Positions 41,398-50,100 of a stretch of DNA of 60,203 nt are shown in pieces. A program made the position numbers and the translations under genes. Source of the DNA: DAISJM01 sp036821485 (GTDB lineage Bacteria > Verrucomicrobiota > Kiritimatiellia > CAIQIC01 > JAGNIJ01); contig DAISJM010000020.1 of assembly GCA_036821485.1 (NCBI GenBank), positions 1 through 60,203 on the forward strand. Direction: 5' to 3'. Below the pieces are notes generated by a model. It did no database searches. It was given only the letters and a program-made list of their open reading frames with translations, and had not been told where the DNA came from. Within the stretch, counting starts at the first letter, position 1. The number at the start of each line of letters is the position of its first letter.

Positions 41398-42285
41398 ATG
41401 AGAGACGAGCAACAACATACGCTCGCAATGTTCGTTGATTTTGAAAACCTCGCCTTGGGGTTACGCAATCGCGACGACAAGTTCAAAATCCGGCCCGTGT
41501 TGGCGCGGTTGCTGGAGAAGGGCAACGTGGTGGTGAAGCGCGCCTACGCGGATTGGAAACGCTTCGCCCCCTACTGCCGGGACCTGCACGAAGAGGCCAT
41601 TGAGCTCATCGAAGTGCCCACGAGGGACATGACGGGCAAGAATTCGGCCGACATGCGTTTGTGTGTGGACGCCATGGACTTGAGCTATTCCAAACCGCAC
41701 ATCAACATGTTTGTCATCCTGTCGGGCGACAGCGATTTTTCACCCTTGGTGTCCAAGCTGCGCGAGAACAGCAAGACGGTGATCGGGATCGGGATGAAGG
41801 ATTCAACATCCGCGCTTCTGAGGGACAACTGCGACGAGTTCATCTACTACGAGACCCTGATGGCAGAAAGCCGTCCGACGCCTGCGGCAATCAGCGGCTT
41901 GGGGGGCAAGAAGGAGGAGGCTTTCCAACTCCTGCTGGAGGCCTTGAACGCGTTGCGCCGTGAGAATCGTGAAGTGTTGTGGTCGTCGTTGATCAAGACG
42001 ACGATGAAGCGCAAGAGCCCGGCGTTCAGCGAGTCGGCTTACGGGTACAGGAGTTTCAGCCGTCTGCTCGAAGATGCGGCTCAGGCCAAACTGATCGAAT
42101 TGGGCCGGGACGAGGCGGACCGGACCTATATTGTGTCGCGGTTTGGTTCCGAGTTACAGGCGGGGACCGGCGAGGCTCCGCCGCAGGTCCAGCAAACGAA
42201 GCCGCAGCAATCCCAAGCACCGAGGAGAAGTCGTCGGCGCGCTCCAAGCCGTACGGCTGCGGCTAAGCCTGAAGCAGCTTCTTGA
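41398..42285 (+). CDS. NYN-domain (LabA/DUF88-like) protein with LOTUS-type C-terminus
   Basis: 295 aa from the ATG at 41398 behind AAGGAG. The PIN-like NYN domain (about residues 8-155) has the acidic metal-site residues in MFVDFENLALGL, KNSADMRLCVDAMDL and FVILSGDSDFSPLVSKLRE. Residues about 165-250 look like an OST-HTH/LOTUS domain (LLLEALNALRRENREVLWSS, YGYRSFSRLLEDAAQAKLIEL). The last 45 residues are rich in Gln, Pro and Arg. RNA binding or cleavage is the usual inference for this architecture. The gene's last 23 bases overlap the ligA remnant on the other strand. Confidence 0.88.
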   Translation: MRDEQQHTLAMFVDFENLALGLRNRDDKFKIRPVLARLLEKGNVVVKRAYADWKRFAPYCRDLHEEAIELIEVPTRDMTGKNSADMRLCVDAMDLSYSKPHINMFVILSGDSDFSPLVSKLRENSKTVIGIGMKDSTSALLRDNCDEFIYYETLMAESRPTPAAISGLGGKKEEAFQLLLEALNALRRENREVLWSSLIKTTMKRKSPAFSESAYGYRSFSRLLEDAAQAKLIELGRDEADRTYIVSRFGSELQAGTGEAPPQVQQTKPQQSQAPRRSRRRAPSRTAAAKPEAAS

Positions 42286-42362
42286 GGTCGTCCTCGCTGA
42301 GGACGGCGACACCGAGTTTCTGCGCCTTTGCGAGCTTTGAGCCGGGGTCGGCTCCGACAACT
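42263..42362 (-). pseudogene. stranded C-terminal fragment of a second ligA (BRCT end)
   Basis: On the minus strand, in one frame and ending at a TAG (42263-42265), about 32 codons read NEVVGADPGSKLAKAQKL, then GVAVLSEDDLKKLLQA. This is the usual end of the LigA BRCT domain. The intact ligA of this window has its own, different end (LNRARTLGIRILSEEEF). There is no start codon or upstream domain: the fragment begins exactly where the exonuclease-BRCT gene stops. Its base and codon style is that of the surrounding host genes. It is best read as the 3' relic of the resident ligA. Confidence 0.8.
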
Positions 42363-43460
42363 TCATTGCCCAAGCATCGCGCGATGTTCGGGCTCCTCTA
42401 TATGCGTTTCGGCCCACCTGTTGGCCTCTGATATGAAGTCGGTCTCGAGAATGATTCTCAGTCTTCCGTTGGGGTTCTGGAGTCTTTTCTGAAAGGCACT
42501 GGTCAGTTTTCCGCCGTTCAGCAGATGCGTCCACCCTGCTTTGGCGTCCTCACCTAGAACGAGGTAATCGATTTTGTCGCTCACAGTCTTGGATGGTGCG
42601 GGCCTGCCTCCGAGTTTCTGGACTAGGGCTTCAGCCTTGGATCTGGGGCCCCATTTCATCCTGCCGGTGAACAGGAACACCCTATCTCCGAACTCGATCT
42701 CTGGGTGCTCGGCTATCAAATCGTGCTGCAAAATGGCCGAGGGGATATCGTGGATCAGTACGGACTCCTGTTGTTTCACGACATGTCTTGCTCGGGTGGT
42801 TTCTCGCACTAACTCCTCGTAGTCTCTTCCTTGAACCAGACAGAGGCATTGTCCAATAGGCCGCGTCATTGAGAAGTCGACGATTCTCTCATAAGAGCTG
42901 ATCCCGGCGTTGCGTAAGCGTGGTAGAAGGACCCGTTGCCATAAATCCAGAAGTGATTCTACGTCACCCGAAGCGGAGTGGGGTCGGTGGCACTTCAAGC
43001 CAAAACGATCGCGCAACACGTCCAATCGATGAGACGGTGTTTCGTGGATGACGCGGCGAGAAAGCGACCAAGTGCACATTCCTTTGCGCCCTATTGTTGG
43101 AATGCCAAGCCGGGTCCATTCTGGCAGAAGAGTTCGATTCCAATCAAACGACAGGTAATGCGATGCGATGGGGCGATCTCCAACATAGGCGCGAAGACGC
43201 TCGTGCGCTTCGCGAGGTGCTATGCCCCTCTTCTTCAGAAACTCCTCAGAGTATCCGTGGACGGCGAATGCCTCTGGGGGAATTGGTACGTTGTGATTGA
43301 GAAATACTTGGAATGGTTCTCCGACGGGGGAGAGGCCCATCATACGAATGGCAGCTATCTCGATTACGTGAATAGGGGTGTAAAGCCCGTCGGTTTCTGT
43401 GTCCAATAACACCCACTCGGCTACATTGTCTGACTGTTGGTCTTTGTCAGCGAGGCTCAC
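42363..43460 (-). CDS. DEDDh 3'-5' exonuclease fused to a BRCT domain
   Basis: 365 aa. The exonuclease domain has all five DEDDh residues by position: D20 and E22 (LLDTETDG), D106 (ASHYLSFDWNR), H161 and D166 (HSASGDVESLL). A linker region (about 175-255) is unassigned. A BRCT domain follows (about 257-345: FGDRVFLFTGRMKWG, VQKLGGRPAPSKTVSDKIDYLVLG). It begins eight bases after the ligA stop and so is co-transcribed with it. Its base composition is lower in GC than flanking host genes, like most of ligA. DNA end processing with the ligase is a reasonable inference; the BRCT may bind DNA ends or partners. Confidence 0.85.
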   Translation of the reverse strand: MSLADKDQQSDNVAEWVLLDTETDGLYTPIHVIEIAAIRMMGLSPVGEPFQVFLNHNVPIPPEAFAVHGYSEEFLKKRGIAPREAHERLRAYVGDRPIASHYLSFDWNRTLLPEWTRLGIPTIGRKGMCTWSLSRRVIHETPSHRLDVLRDRFGLKCHRPHSASGDVESLLDLWQRVLLPRLRNAGISSYERIVDFSMTRPIGQCLCLVQGRDYEELVRETTRARHVVKQQESVLIHDIPSAILQHDLIAEHPEIEFGDRVFLFTGRMKWGPRSKAEALVQKLGGRPAPSKTVSDKIDYLVLGEDAKAGWTHLLNGGKLTSAFQKRLQNPNGRLRIILETDFISEANRWAETHIEEPEHRAMLGQ

Positions 43461-43468
43461 ATTATTCC

Positions 43469-45745
43469 TCAGAACCGAAGCTCCCCCTGCGCTTCCCTAA
43501 GTCTTGGTTTGTCGAATCGGAGCAGGGACAGAAACTCCTCTTCGCTGAGTATTCTTATTCCAAGTGTGCGAGCCCGATTGAGTTTCGCCCCTCCTGCCTG
43601 GCTGCCAACCACTAGATAGTCAGTTTTGCTGCTCACGGCGTCGGCTACTTCACCGCCAGCGTCGCGGATGATCTTGTGTGCACCGCGTCGGTCCAGAGAT
43701 ACCAATGCTCCTGTGACTACGAGCTTCTTGCCGGACAGTGGCCCAGACAAGTCCTGTCCTGACGCCTTCTTCTCACTGGCGGGGTTGATCCCCAACGCTT
43801 TCAGGCGTTTGACAGTCGTTTGTCCTTCTGAAGATGCAAAGAAATCGATGACGCTTCTTGCAACAACTGAACCGATGTTGCCTCGAATGCCGTGCTCCGA
43901 TATCTGACGTTCGAGATTGGCTATTTCCGCCTGTAATCTGTCGTATCTCTCTTGTCGTTCTATCTTCTCTGCCTCTGTCTTGGGAGGATGGTTTCTGGAC
44001 CGTGGATTAATCGTCGCCGCCTGGGTAGATTTCTCCTCTCTGAGGACAATGGCACGCAATAGTCGCGACTCGGCGAGATCGCCAAGATTCTTGTGCTGAG
44101 CTGCGATATGGTGTGCGAGGGTCTTTCCGACGTTTGGAATCCCTAAAGCGTGAACCCACTGGCCCAATCCGGAATGTCGTGCGCGCGCGATGGCATCGAT
44201 GACGCGCGTTGCATTCTTCATACCGAACATTCTGGCCTTCTTTGTGGTGCCCAGGTTCAGCTTCGCCAATCTCGCCGCACTGAAGTCGGCAGCAAAAAGG
44301 TCAAGCGGGTCTGCTGCCATCCCAGACTCCACGAGCTTGTCTGCGACCATTCCTCCAAGGCCCTCAATATCCATAGCGTCGCGGCTGGCGAAGTACTCGA
44401 TGCGGCGAGCTTCTTGCGCTGGGCACAATGGATTCTCGCATCTTAAGGCGACCTCTAGAGCGCCAGTTGATTCGAGTTCACGCTGCACAACGCGTGATCC
44501 GCATGAAGGGCAGTGCGTAGGCATCGCAAACCGGCGCTCATTTCCAGTCCTCCTGTCATCAAGGACGCGCACTACGGCTGGGATCACTCGACCAGCACGC
44601 TTGATAACGACATGGTCGCCGATGCGAATGTCACCCTTCTGTATCTCATTTGCATTGTGGAGGGTGGCGCGCGATATCGTCGTTCCTTCGAGGAGTACAG
44701 GCTGCAGTTCTGCAACGGGGGTTAGTACTCCGGTGCGTCCGACTTGCACTGTTATGCCGTTGATTCGTGTTGTAGCCTCCACAGCCCATTCGGGTCTCTT
44801 GTACGCAATGGCTGAAGCGGGGGCATTGGTCTTGAGTCCAAGAGCCCTGCATTGTTGGTTGTCGTTGATCTTGATGACCACTCCATCGATCTCATAAGGA
44901 AGCTCATCAGAGCGCCTCTTGAGCTCCAGAGCCTCGGAGTGAGCATCGTTCATGTTCTTGCATTTGGACCACAGCAAGGGGACGGCAAATCCCATTGCCT
45001 TCAGTTCCTTGATCTCCTCTTCGTGCGATGAGAAATCAATTCCCTTAAGCGCACCTATGCCGTAGAAGACGGTTCTCAAGCGGCGTTGCCCCACGATGGA
45101 CGGGTTTAGCAACTTCAGCGACCCAGCTGTGGCGTTGCGTGTGTTAGCGAAGGTCTTCTCGCCGACAGATCTCAACTGTTCGTTCATCGCGAGCCGGTCT
45201 TCTTCGGCCATGTAAGCTTCGCCACGGACCTCCAGCAAAGCTGGTGGAGAGGAAGACCCAACGTCGATGGTCAGGGGTATGGATCGGATAGTCCTCAGAT
45301 TATTCGTGATGTCGTCGCCCGTCTCTCCATCCCCTCGCGTGACTCCATGAGTCATTCGACCGTTGACGTAGTGAACACCGATTGATACGCCATCAACCTT
45401 AGGCTCAACGATGTACTCAATAGGCGCATCTCCAAGCTCTGCGCGAACACGAGATTCAAAAAGGTGAAGCTGTTTCTCGGTCTCCGCCTTCTCAAGAGAG
45501 AGCATCGGCACTAGGTGCTTGAAGTGCTTGAACTCCTTGAGGGGTTCGCCGCCGACGCGTTGGGTGGGGGAATCGGCTGTGATGAGGTCGGGGAACCGGG
45601 TTTCGAGGTCCTGCAGTTCTTTGTAGAGCCGGTCGTAATCGCGGTCCGAAATCTCCGGCTGGGCGAGGACGTAATACAGGTGATTATGGCGGTTGAGTTC
45701 CTGCCGGAGTTGGCCGATCCGCTTCTGGGCCTCGGACTTGGTCAT
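43469..45745 (-). CDS. ligA: NAD+-dependent DNA ligase, probably mosaic
   Basis: 758 aa with all domains: Ia (HNHLYYVLAQPEISDRDYD), adenylation domain with KVDG (Lys116), OB fold (EIQKGDIRIGDHVVIKRAGRVIP), four-Cys zinc finger (CPSCGS and CENPLCPAQ), HhH region and C-terminal BRCT (LSGKKLVVTGALVSLDRRGA). An extra charged segment of about 50 residues (near PRSRNHPPKTEAEKIERQER) interrupts the HhH region. It joins Okazaki fragments and repair nicks. The DNA style changes near 45,540 (around residues 66-75, before the conserved VPMLSL): upstream is host-like, downstream is less GC-rich and shared with the exonuclease gene. Together with the 3' relic this suggests partial replacement. Confidence 0.95.
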   Translation of the reverse strand: MTKSEAQKRIGQLRQELNRHNHLYYVLAQPEISDRDYDRLYKELQDLETRFPDLITADSPTQRVGGEPLKEFKHFKHLVPMLSLEKAETEKQLHLFESRVRAELGDAPIEYIVEPKVDGVSIGVHYVNGRMTHGVTRGDGETGDDITNNLRTIRSIPLTIDVGSSSPPALLEVRGEAYMAEEDRLAMNEQLRSVGEKTFANTRNATAGSLKLLNPSIVGQRRLRTVFYGIGALKGIDFSSHEEEIKELKAMGFAVPLLWSKCKNMNDAHSEALELKRRSDELPYEIDGVVIKINDNQQCRALGLKTNAPASAIAYKRPEWAVEATTRINGITVQVGRTGVLTPVAELQPVLLEGTTISRATLHNANEIQKGDIRIGDHVVIKRAGRVIPAVVRVLDDRRTGNERRFAMPTHCPSCGSRVVQRELESTGALEVALRCENPLCPAQEARRIEYFASRDAMDIEGLGGMVADKLVESGMAADPLDLFAADFSAARLAKLNLGTTKKARMFGMKNATRVIDAIARARHSGLGQWVHALGIPNVGKTLAHHIAAQHKNLGDLAESRLLRAIVLREEKSTQAATINPRSRNHPPKTEAEKIERQERYDRLQAEIANLERQISEHGIRGNIGSVVARSVIDFFASSEGQTTVKRLKALGINPASEKKASGQDLSGPLSGKKLVVTGALVSLDRRGAHKIIRDAGGEVADAVSSKTDYLVVGSQAGGAKLNRARTLGIRILSEEEFLSLLRFDKPRLREAQGELRF

Positions 45746-45782
45746 GGGTTCAGTTTGAATCCGTGAGGGTGTTGAATCAACG

Positions 45783-46160
45783 CTAATCCGCGGGCCGACG
45801 GGTCATGAGGGCGAGAGCAAAGGCCGTCGCGCCGCCGACGGCATCGGCCACCCAGTCCAGCAACTCCACCGACCGGTTGGGCGTGAAGTTCTGGTGGAAC
45901 TCATCGGTGATGCCGTAGAGCGCGGCGAAAACAAAGGCCCATGTGGCGGCCCGCCATGGGCTGAAACCGCGGTCGCGTCTCAGGGCGCGGAAGAGCAGGA
46001 GGGCCAGACCGCTGTACAACACGACGTGGGCGACTTTGTCCACGCCGGGGAAAAGGGGCGGCTTGGGCGGGAGGCTGATGCAACTCAGGCTGAAGATGCC
46101 CGCGGCCCAAAGGGCTGGCGGCGCCCAGTAGAATAGAAACCTGCGTATGGATGTGTTCAT
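45783..46160 (-). CDS. VanZ-like membrane protein
   Basis: 125 aa from the ATG at 46160 (MNTSIRRFLFYWAPPALWAA). It has three or four hydrophobic segments and the VanZ-type motifs DKVAHVVLYSGLALLLFRAL and YGITDEFHQNFTPNRSVELLDWVADAVGG. VanZ-like proteins are common and mostly unrelated to glycopeptide resistance; function unknown. It lies 37 bases upstream of ligA on the same strand and divergent from trpS. Confidence 0.9.
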   Translation of the reverse strand: MNTSIRRFLFYWAPPALWAAGIFSLSCISLPPKPPLFPGVDKVAHVVLYSGLALLLFRALRRDRGFSPWRAATWAFVFAALYGITDEFHQNFTPNRSVELLDWVADAVGGATAFALALMTRRPAD

Positions 46161-46341
46161 CGTCACTTTTTCATGCTGTGGTTGATCGTGGGCGTGAAAC
46201 CTAGCATCGGGCGTCTTGGCGCACAATCCCAATGACATTGCGAAGGAATTGGCCTCGTGGTGCAGGGCTTTTTTGTTTTGATGATGGGGCGTGGTTGCGT
46301 TAACCTCCCCGGTCGCATTACTCGGCATTGAGGAGTTGGTG

Positions 46342-47304
46342 ATGAGAATACTTTCGGGCATACAGCCGTCGGGCAAACTGCACCTCGGCAACTATTTTGG
46401 AATGATGAAACCGGCCTTGGAACTCCAGAAGGAGGGGCAGGCCTTCATCTTCATCGCCGACTACCACGCGTTGACCTCGGTGACCGATCCACGCGCCCTG
46501 CGTCAGGGGCAGATGGATGTGGCCTTGGACTTCCTGGCCTGCGGGTTGGATACGGACAAGACGGTCTTTTACCGGCAGAGCGATATTCCGGAAGTCACCG
46601 AGCTGGCTTGGCTGTTGTCGGTGGTGGCGCCGATGGGTCTTATGGAGCGGTGCCACTCCTATAAGGACAAAGTGGCAAAAGGGCTGCCGGCGACGCTCGG
46701 GCTGTTTTCCTACCCGGTGCTGATGGCGGCGGACATCCTGATCATGCAATCGAACCTGGTGCCGGTGGGCCGCGACCAGAAGCAGCATGTCGAGGTCACG
46801 CGCGACCTCGCCATCAAGTTCAACAACGTTTACGGCGAAGTGTTCACCATTCCCGAGCCGTCGATTCGTACGGAAGTGGCGGTAGTGCCGGGGGTGGACG
46901 GGCAAAAGATGTCGAAGTCCTACAACAACACGGTTGAGATCTTTGCCGAGCCGAAAGATGCCCGATCGAGCATCATGAAGATCGTGACCGACAGCAAGAC
47001 CGTCGCAGAGCCCAAGGATCCCGAGCAGTGCAACGTCTTCGCGCTCTACAAGCTGTTTGCGAGCGAGGAAGAGCGCGCTGCGATGGCGGAGCGGTACCGC
47101 GCCGGCGGATTGGGTTATGGCGACGCCAAGAAGGCGCTGCACGAGAAGTTCGAGGCCCACTTCGGGGCGTTGCGTCAGCGCCGCGCCGAGTTGCAGAAGG
47201 ATATGGGCTACGTTGAGTCAGTCCTTCGCAAGGGCGCGGAACGCGCGCGAGTCGAAGCGGACAAGACGTTGAAGAAAGCGCGTCAGGCTGTGGGGCTGGA
47301 GTAG
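46342..47304 (+). CDS. trpS: tryptophanyl-tRNA synthetase
   Basis: 320 aa from the ATG at 46342, behind GAGGAG. Class I signatures: the HIGH-type PSGKLHLGNYFG near the start and KMSKS in VDGQKMSKSYNN. ADYHALTS and VAPMGLMERCHSYKDK are usual. It charges tRNA-Trp in the cytoplasm. It begins the + strand run leading to the aromatic amino acid genes. The 181-base gap upstream shows no T-box or leader peptide that I can recognise. Confidence 0.97.
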   Translation: MRILSGIQPSGKLHLGNYFGMMKPALELQKEGQAFIFIADYHALTSVTDPRALRQGQMDVALDFLACGLDTDKTVFYRQSDIPEVTELAWLLSVVAPMGLMERCHSYKDKVAKGLPATLGLFSYPVLMAADILIMQSNLVPVGRDQKQHVEVTRDLAIKFNNVYGEVFTIPEPSIRTEVAVVPGVDGQKMSKSYNNTVEIFAEPKDARSSIMKIVTDSKTVAEPKDPEQCNVFALYKLFASEEERAAMAERYRAGGLGYGDAKKALHEKFEAHFGALRQRRAELQKDMGYVESVLRKGAERARVEADKTLKKARQAVGLE

Positions 47305-47356
47305 GGCTGGGCGTGATAGCCATCTCGCTTTGCCGTGACCAGTGCGGATTTTAGCC

Positions 47357-48088
47357 ATGTCTTCCCAGGAAGAATACAAGGTTCAGCTTGAGGTGTTCGA
47401 AGGTCCTCTGGATCTTCTGCTCTACCTCATCAAGAAGGATGAGCTGAACATCTATGACATCCCGATTGTTCGCATCACCAACCAGTACATGCAGTACATG
47501 GACCTGATGCGGATGCTGGACCTGAATATTGCCGGCGAGTTCATTGTCATGGCGGCCACGCTGATGATGATCAAGAGCCGGATGCTGCTGCCGCCGGAGG
47601 AGCGTGCGGAGCTGGAGGCAGAGGAAGATGATCCCCGTTGGGATTTGGTGCGCCAGCTGGTGGAGTACAAGAAGTTCAAGGATGCGGCGATTTTCCTGCA
47701 GGGGTTGGAGGAGCGGCAGGAGGATGTGTTCGTACGGGGGGGCGAGGGTGCCAAGCTGGGGCCGGATGGCGGGGTTGCCCTGCATGATGTGAACATTTTC
47801 GACCTGATTTCGGCGTTCAACGAAGCGTTGAAGAAGGTCAAGACGGAGGAGCTCAAGGAGATCTTTGCCGAGCGCTACACGGTGGCGGAGAAGATCGACA
47901 CACTTGTGAACATGATCAAGACGCGGGAGAAGATACTCTTCGGGGAACTCTTCACCGGCATGGCGTCGCGTCACGAGATTGTGTGTACGTTCCTTGCGGT
48001 GTTGGAGCTGATGCGATTGAAGCAACTGGTGGCGCGGCAGGAGTCGTCGTTTGGCGAAATATTCCTGATGCGCGCCGAGCCGGCCTGA
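47357..48088 (+). CDS. scpA: segregation and condensation protein A
   Basis: 243 aa from the ATG at 47357; an upstream GTG at 47342 is less likely. The kleisin N-terminal motif YKVQLEVFEGPLDLLLYLIKKDELNIYDI-type start is clear, followed by EFIVMAATLMMIKSRMLLP and the C-terminal winged-helix region FLAVLELMRLKQLVARQ. It bridges SMC heads in chromosome condensation. scpB follows. Confidence 0.96.
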   Translation: MSSQEEYKVQLEVFEGPLDLLLYLIKKDELNIYDIPIVRITNQYMQYMDLMRMLDLNIAGEFIVMAATLMMIKSRMLLPPEERAELEAEEDDPRWDLVRQLVEYKKFKDAAIFLQGLEERQEDVFVRGGEGAKLGPDGGVALHDVNIFDLISAFNEALKKVKTEELKEIFAERYTVAEKIDTLVNMIKTREKILFGELFTGMASRHEIVCTFLAVLELMRLKQLVARQESSFGEIFLMRAEPA

Positions 48089-48121
48089 TGTTATTGGATG
48101 GCGGACCATGGAGTGGAAAGC

Positions 48122-48964
48122 ATGAGTGACTTGGAAGTGATGCCGGAATTGAAGGAAATTGTGGGCGCGTTGTTGTTCGTAGCCAAAACGCCGATCACGG
48201 CCGGGGACATGGTCCGCGTGATGAAGCTTGTGGCGGAGAACTGGGGTGGGCCGACAAAGGACTTTGCGAAAGTTAAGGAAGAGGATGTGAAAGCCGCCTT
48301 GGACCAGATTCGCGCGGACCTGGCCGAGAAGAAGACGGGGATCACCATCGCCGAGGTGGCGCATGGATTCCGGTTTGAGAACGAAGTCACCTGTGGGCCA
48401 TGGGTGCGGCAGTTGCTGGAGAAGGGGCGGCCGACGAGATTGTCGCGACCGGCGTTGGAGACTCTGGCGATCATTGCATATCGGCAGCCGTCCACGAGGT
48501 CGGAGATTGAAGCGGTACGCGGCGTAGCGGTGGACCAGATCATCCGTAATCTTCTTGAAATGCAGCTGGTCAAAATTGTCGGGCGCAGCGAGTTGCCGGG
48601 AAGGCCCTGGTTGTTCGGCACGACCTCGAAATTCCTGGAGCATTTTGGGTTGAAGGCCGTGGGAGACCTGCCGGGCGTGGAAGAGTTGCGCCGCATGGAA
48701 ACGGCGCAGATTCGCAAGGCCGAAGCAGAGGCCGTGGTCGAAGGCGCGGCGGGTGATGAGGGCGAGGCCAAGGCTGAGACGGAAGGCGGGGTTGATGCCG
48801 CGGCGGAAGAAAAGCTTGAAGAGAAGCCTGAATCTGACGAAGACTCCAGCGCTGCGGACAAGGTCGCAGACGACGAGAGGGCCGCAGACGAAGAGGATGC
48901 GGAAGAAGAATACGACGAAGACGACGAGGATGATGACGAGGACGAGGAAGACGAGGACGAATAG
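48122..48964 (+). CDS. scpB: segregation and condensation protein B with acidic tail
   Basis: 280 aa from the ATG at 48122 behind GGAGTGGAAAGC; an ATG at 48098 would add eight residues but has no Shine-Dalgarno. The winged-helix core runs to about residue 190, with ELKEIVGALLFVAKTPI, RLSRPALETLAIIAYRQP and LPGRPWLFGTTSKFLEHFG. The remaining 85-90 residues are almost all Glu, Asp and Ala, ending in a run of about 30 acidic residues. Such an acidic tail could mimic DNA or bind basic partners; that is inference. Confidence 0.95.
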   Translation: MSDLEVMPELKEIVGALLFVAKTPITAGDMVRVMKLVAENWGGPTKDFAKVKEEDVKAALDQIRADLAEKKTGITIAEVAHGFRFENEVTCGPWVRQLLEKGRPTRLSRPALETLAIIAYRQPSTRSEIEAVRGVAVDQIIRNLLEMQLVKIVGRSELPGRPWLFGTTSKFLEHFGLKAVGDLPGVEELRRMETAQIRKAEAEAVVEGAAGDEGEAKAETEGGVDAAAEEKLEEKPESDEDSSAADKVADDERAADEEDAEEEYDEDDEDDDEDEEDEDE

Positions 48965-48986
48965 TTGGTGACAGGGGGGAGCCCTT

Positions 48987-50060
48987 ATGAGCCTGGACGA
49001 TCTTCGAAAACGTATTGATGCGCTCGACGGTGACTTGGTCCGTCTTCTCAACGAACGTACGCAGGTGGTGCTGGAGATCGGCAAGCTCAAGGAGAGCAGC
49101 GGCGAGGAAGTCTACGCGCCTGCCCGCGAGAAGGTGGTCATGGACCGCGTGGGATCCCTGAACAAGGGGCCGTTGCCCAAGGAATCATTGCAGGCTATCT
49201 ACCGTGAAGTGATGTCGGCATCGCTGGCGCTGGAGCGGGGGGTGGTGATTGCATACCTGGGACCGAAGGCCACGTTTACGCATCAGGCAGCCCGGTCCAA
49301 ATTCGGCGGCAGCGTGAAATATGCCGACAGCGAAACCATCAGCGACGTCTTTGCCGCGGTTGAAAAACGCGCCGCGGATTACGGGGTGGTGCCGATCGAG
49401 AACTCCACCGATGGGGCGGTGACGCACACGTTGGACCAGTTTATAGAGACCCCTCTGAAGATTTGCGCGGAGATATACCTCCCGATTTCGCACAGCCTGC
49501 TTTCCACGTCTCCGCGGGATCAGATACGGAAACTGTACAGCAAGCTGGAAGTATTCGGTCAGTGCCGGCGTTGGCTGCATGAAAACATGCCGGGCGTTGA
49601 GCTGATTTCCGCCTCCAGCACGGCCCGGGCGGCCGAGATGGCGGCCAAGGAGCCAAATGCCGGGGCATTGGCCAGCGGACTTGCGGGGGAGTTGTATGGT
49701 CTTACCATGCTCGATCACGATGTGCAGGACCTCGGAGGCAACACGACGCGCTTCCTGGTCATTGGCAAAGCGTATGGGAAGCCGACGGGGAGCGACAGGA
49801 CATCGGTGCTCTTTGCAGTGAAGCACAAGGTGGGTGCCTTGCACGACGCGCTGTCCGCGTTCAAACGCAACAGCATCAACATGACGAAGATCGAGAGCCG
49901 GCCAAGCAAGACGAAGGCTTGGGAATACTACTTCTTCGTGGATGTGGAAGGACATGCAGGCGATCCACCGGTGCAGAAGGCGTTGGACGAGCTTTCCGAG
50001 CACTGCACACTGATGACGGTGTTGGGTTCGTATCCGAAAGCGTCGGAGCGGGAGCAATGA
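48987..50060 (+). CDS. pheA: bifunctional chorismate mutase / prephenate dehydratase
   Basis: 357 aa. Residues 1-85 are an AroQ-type mutase (MSLDDLRKRIDALDGDLVRLLNER). Residues about 88-265 are prephenate dehydratase (IAYLGPKATFTHQAARSKFG, PIENSTDGAVTHTLD, GNTTRFLVIG). The ACT domain follows (GALHDALSAFKRNSINMTKI, ESRPS) and gives phenylalanine feedback in the family. The product, phenylpyruvate, can be aminated by the next gene's product. A GGGGGAG precedes the ATG. Confidence 0.96.
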   Translation: MSLDDLRKRIDALDGDLVRLLNERTQVVLEIGKLKESSGEEVYAPAREKVVMDRVGSLNKGPLPKESLQAIYREVMSASLALERGVVIAYLGPKATFTHQAARSKFGGSVKYADSETISDVFAAVEKRAADYGVVPIENSTDGAVTHTLDQFIETPLKICAEIYLPISHSLLSTSPRDQIRKLYSKLEVFGQCRRWLHENMPGVELISASSTARAAEMAAKEPNAGALASGLAGELYGLTMLDHDVQDLGGNTTRFLVIGKAYGKPTGSDRTSVLFAVKHKVGALHDALSAFKRNSINMTKIESRPSKTKAWEYYFFVDVEGHAGDPPVQKALDELSEHCTLMTVLGSYPKASEREQ

Positions 50061-50100
50061 GTTTGCCCCGTCCGAAAGGATGGGGAGAATAGAAGGTAGG

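Noticed and set aside
42263..45745. Prophage or insertion sequence as the carrier of the ligA-exonuclease module
   Set aside because: No integrase, transposase, terminal repeats or tRNA target is seen at either border; homologous or illegitimate recombination is simpler.
46161..46341. T-box or leader peptide ahead of trpS
   Set aside because: The gap is too short for a T-box, no specifier loop or Trp-codon run was found, and no terminator/antiterminator pair is visible.
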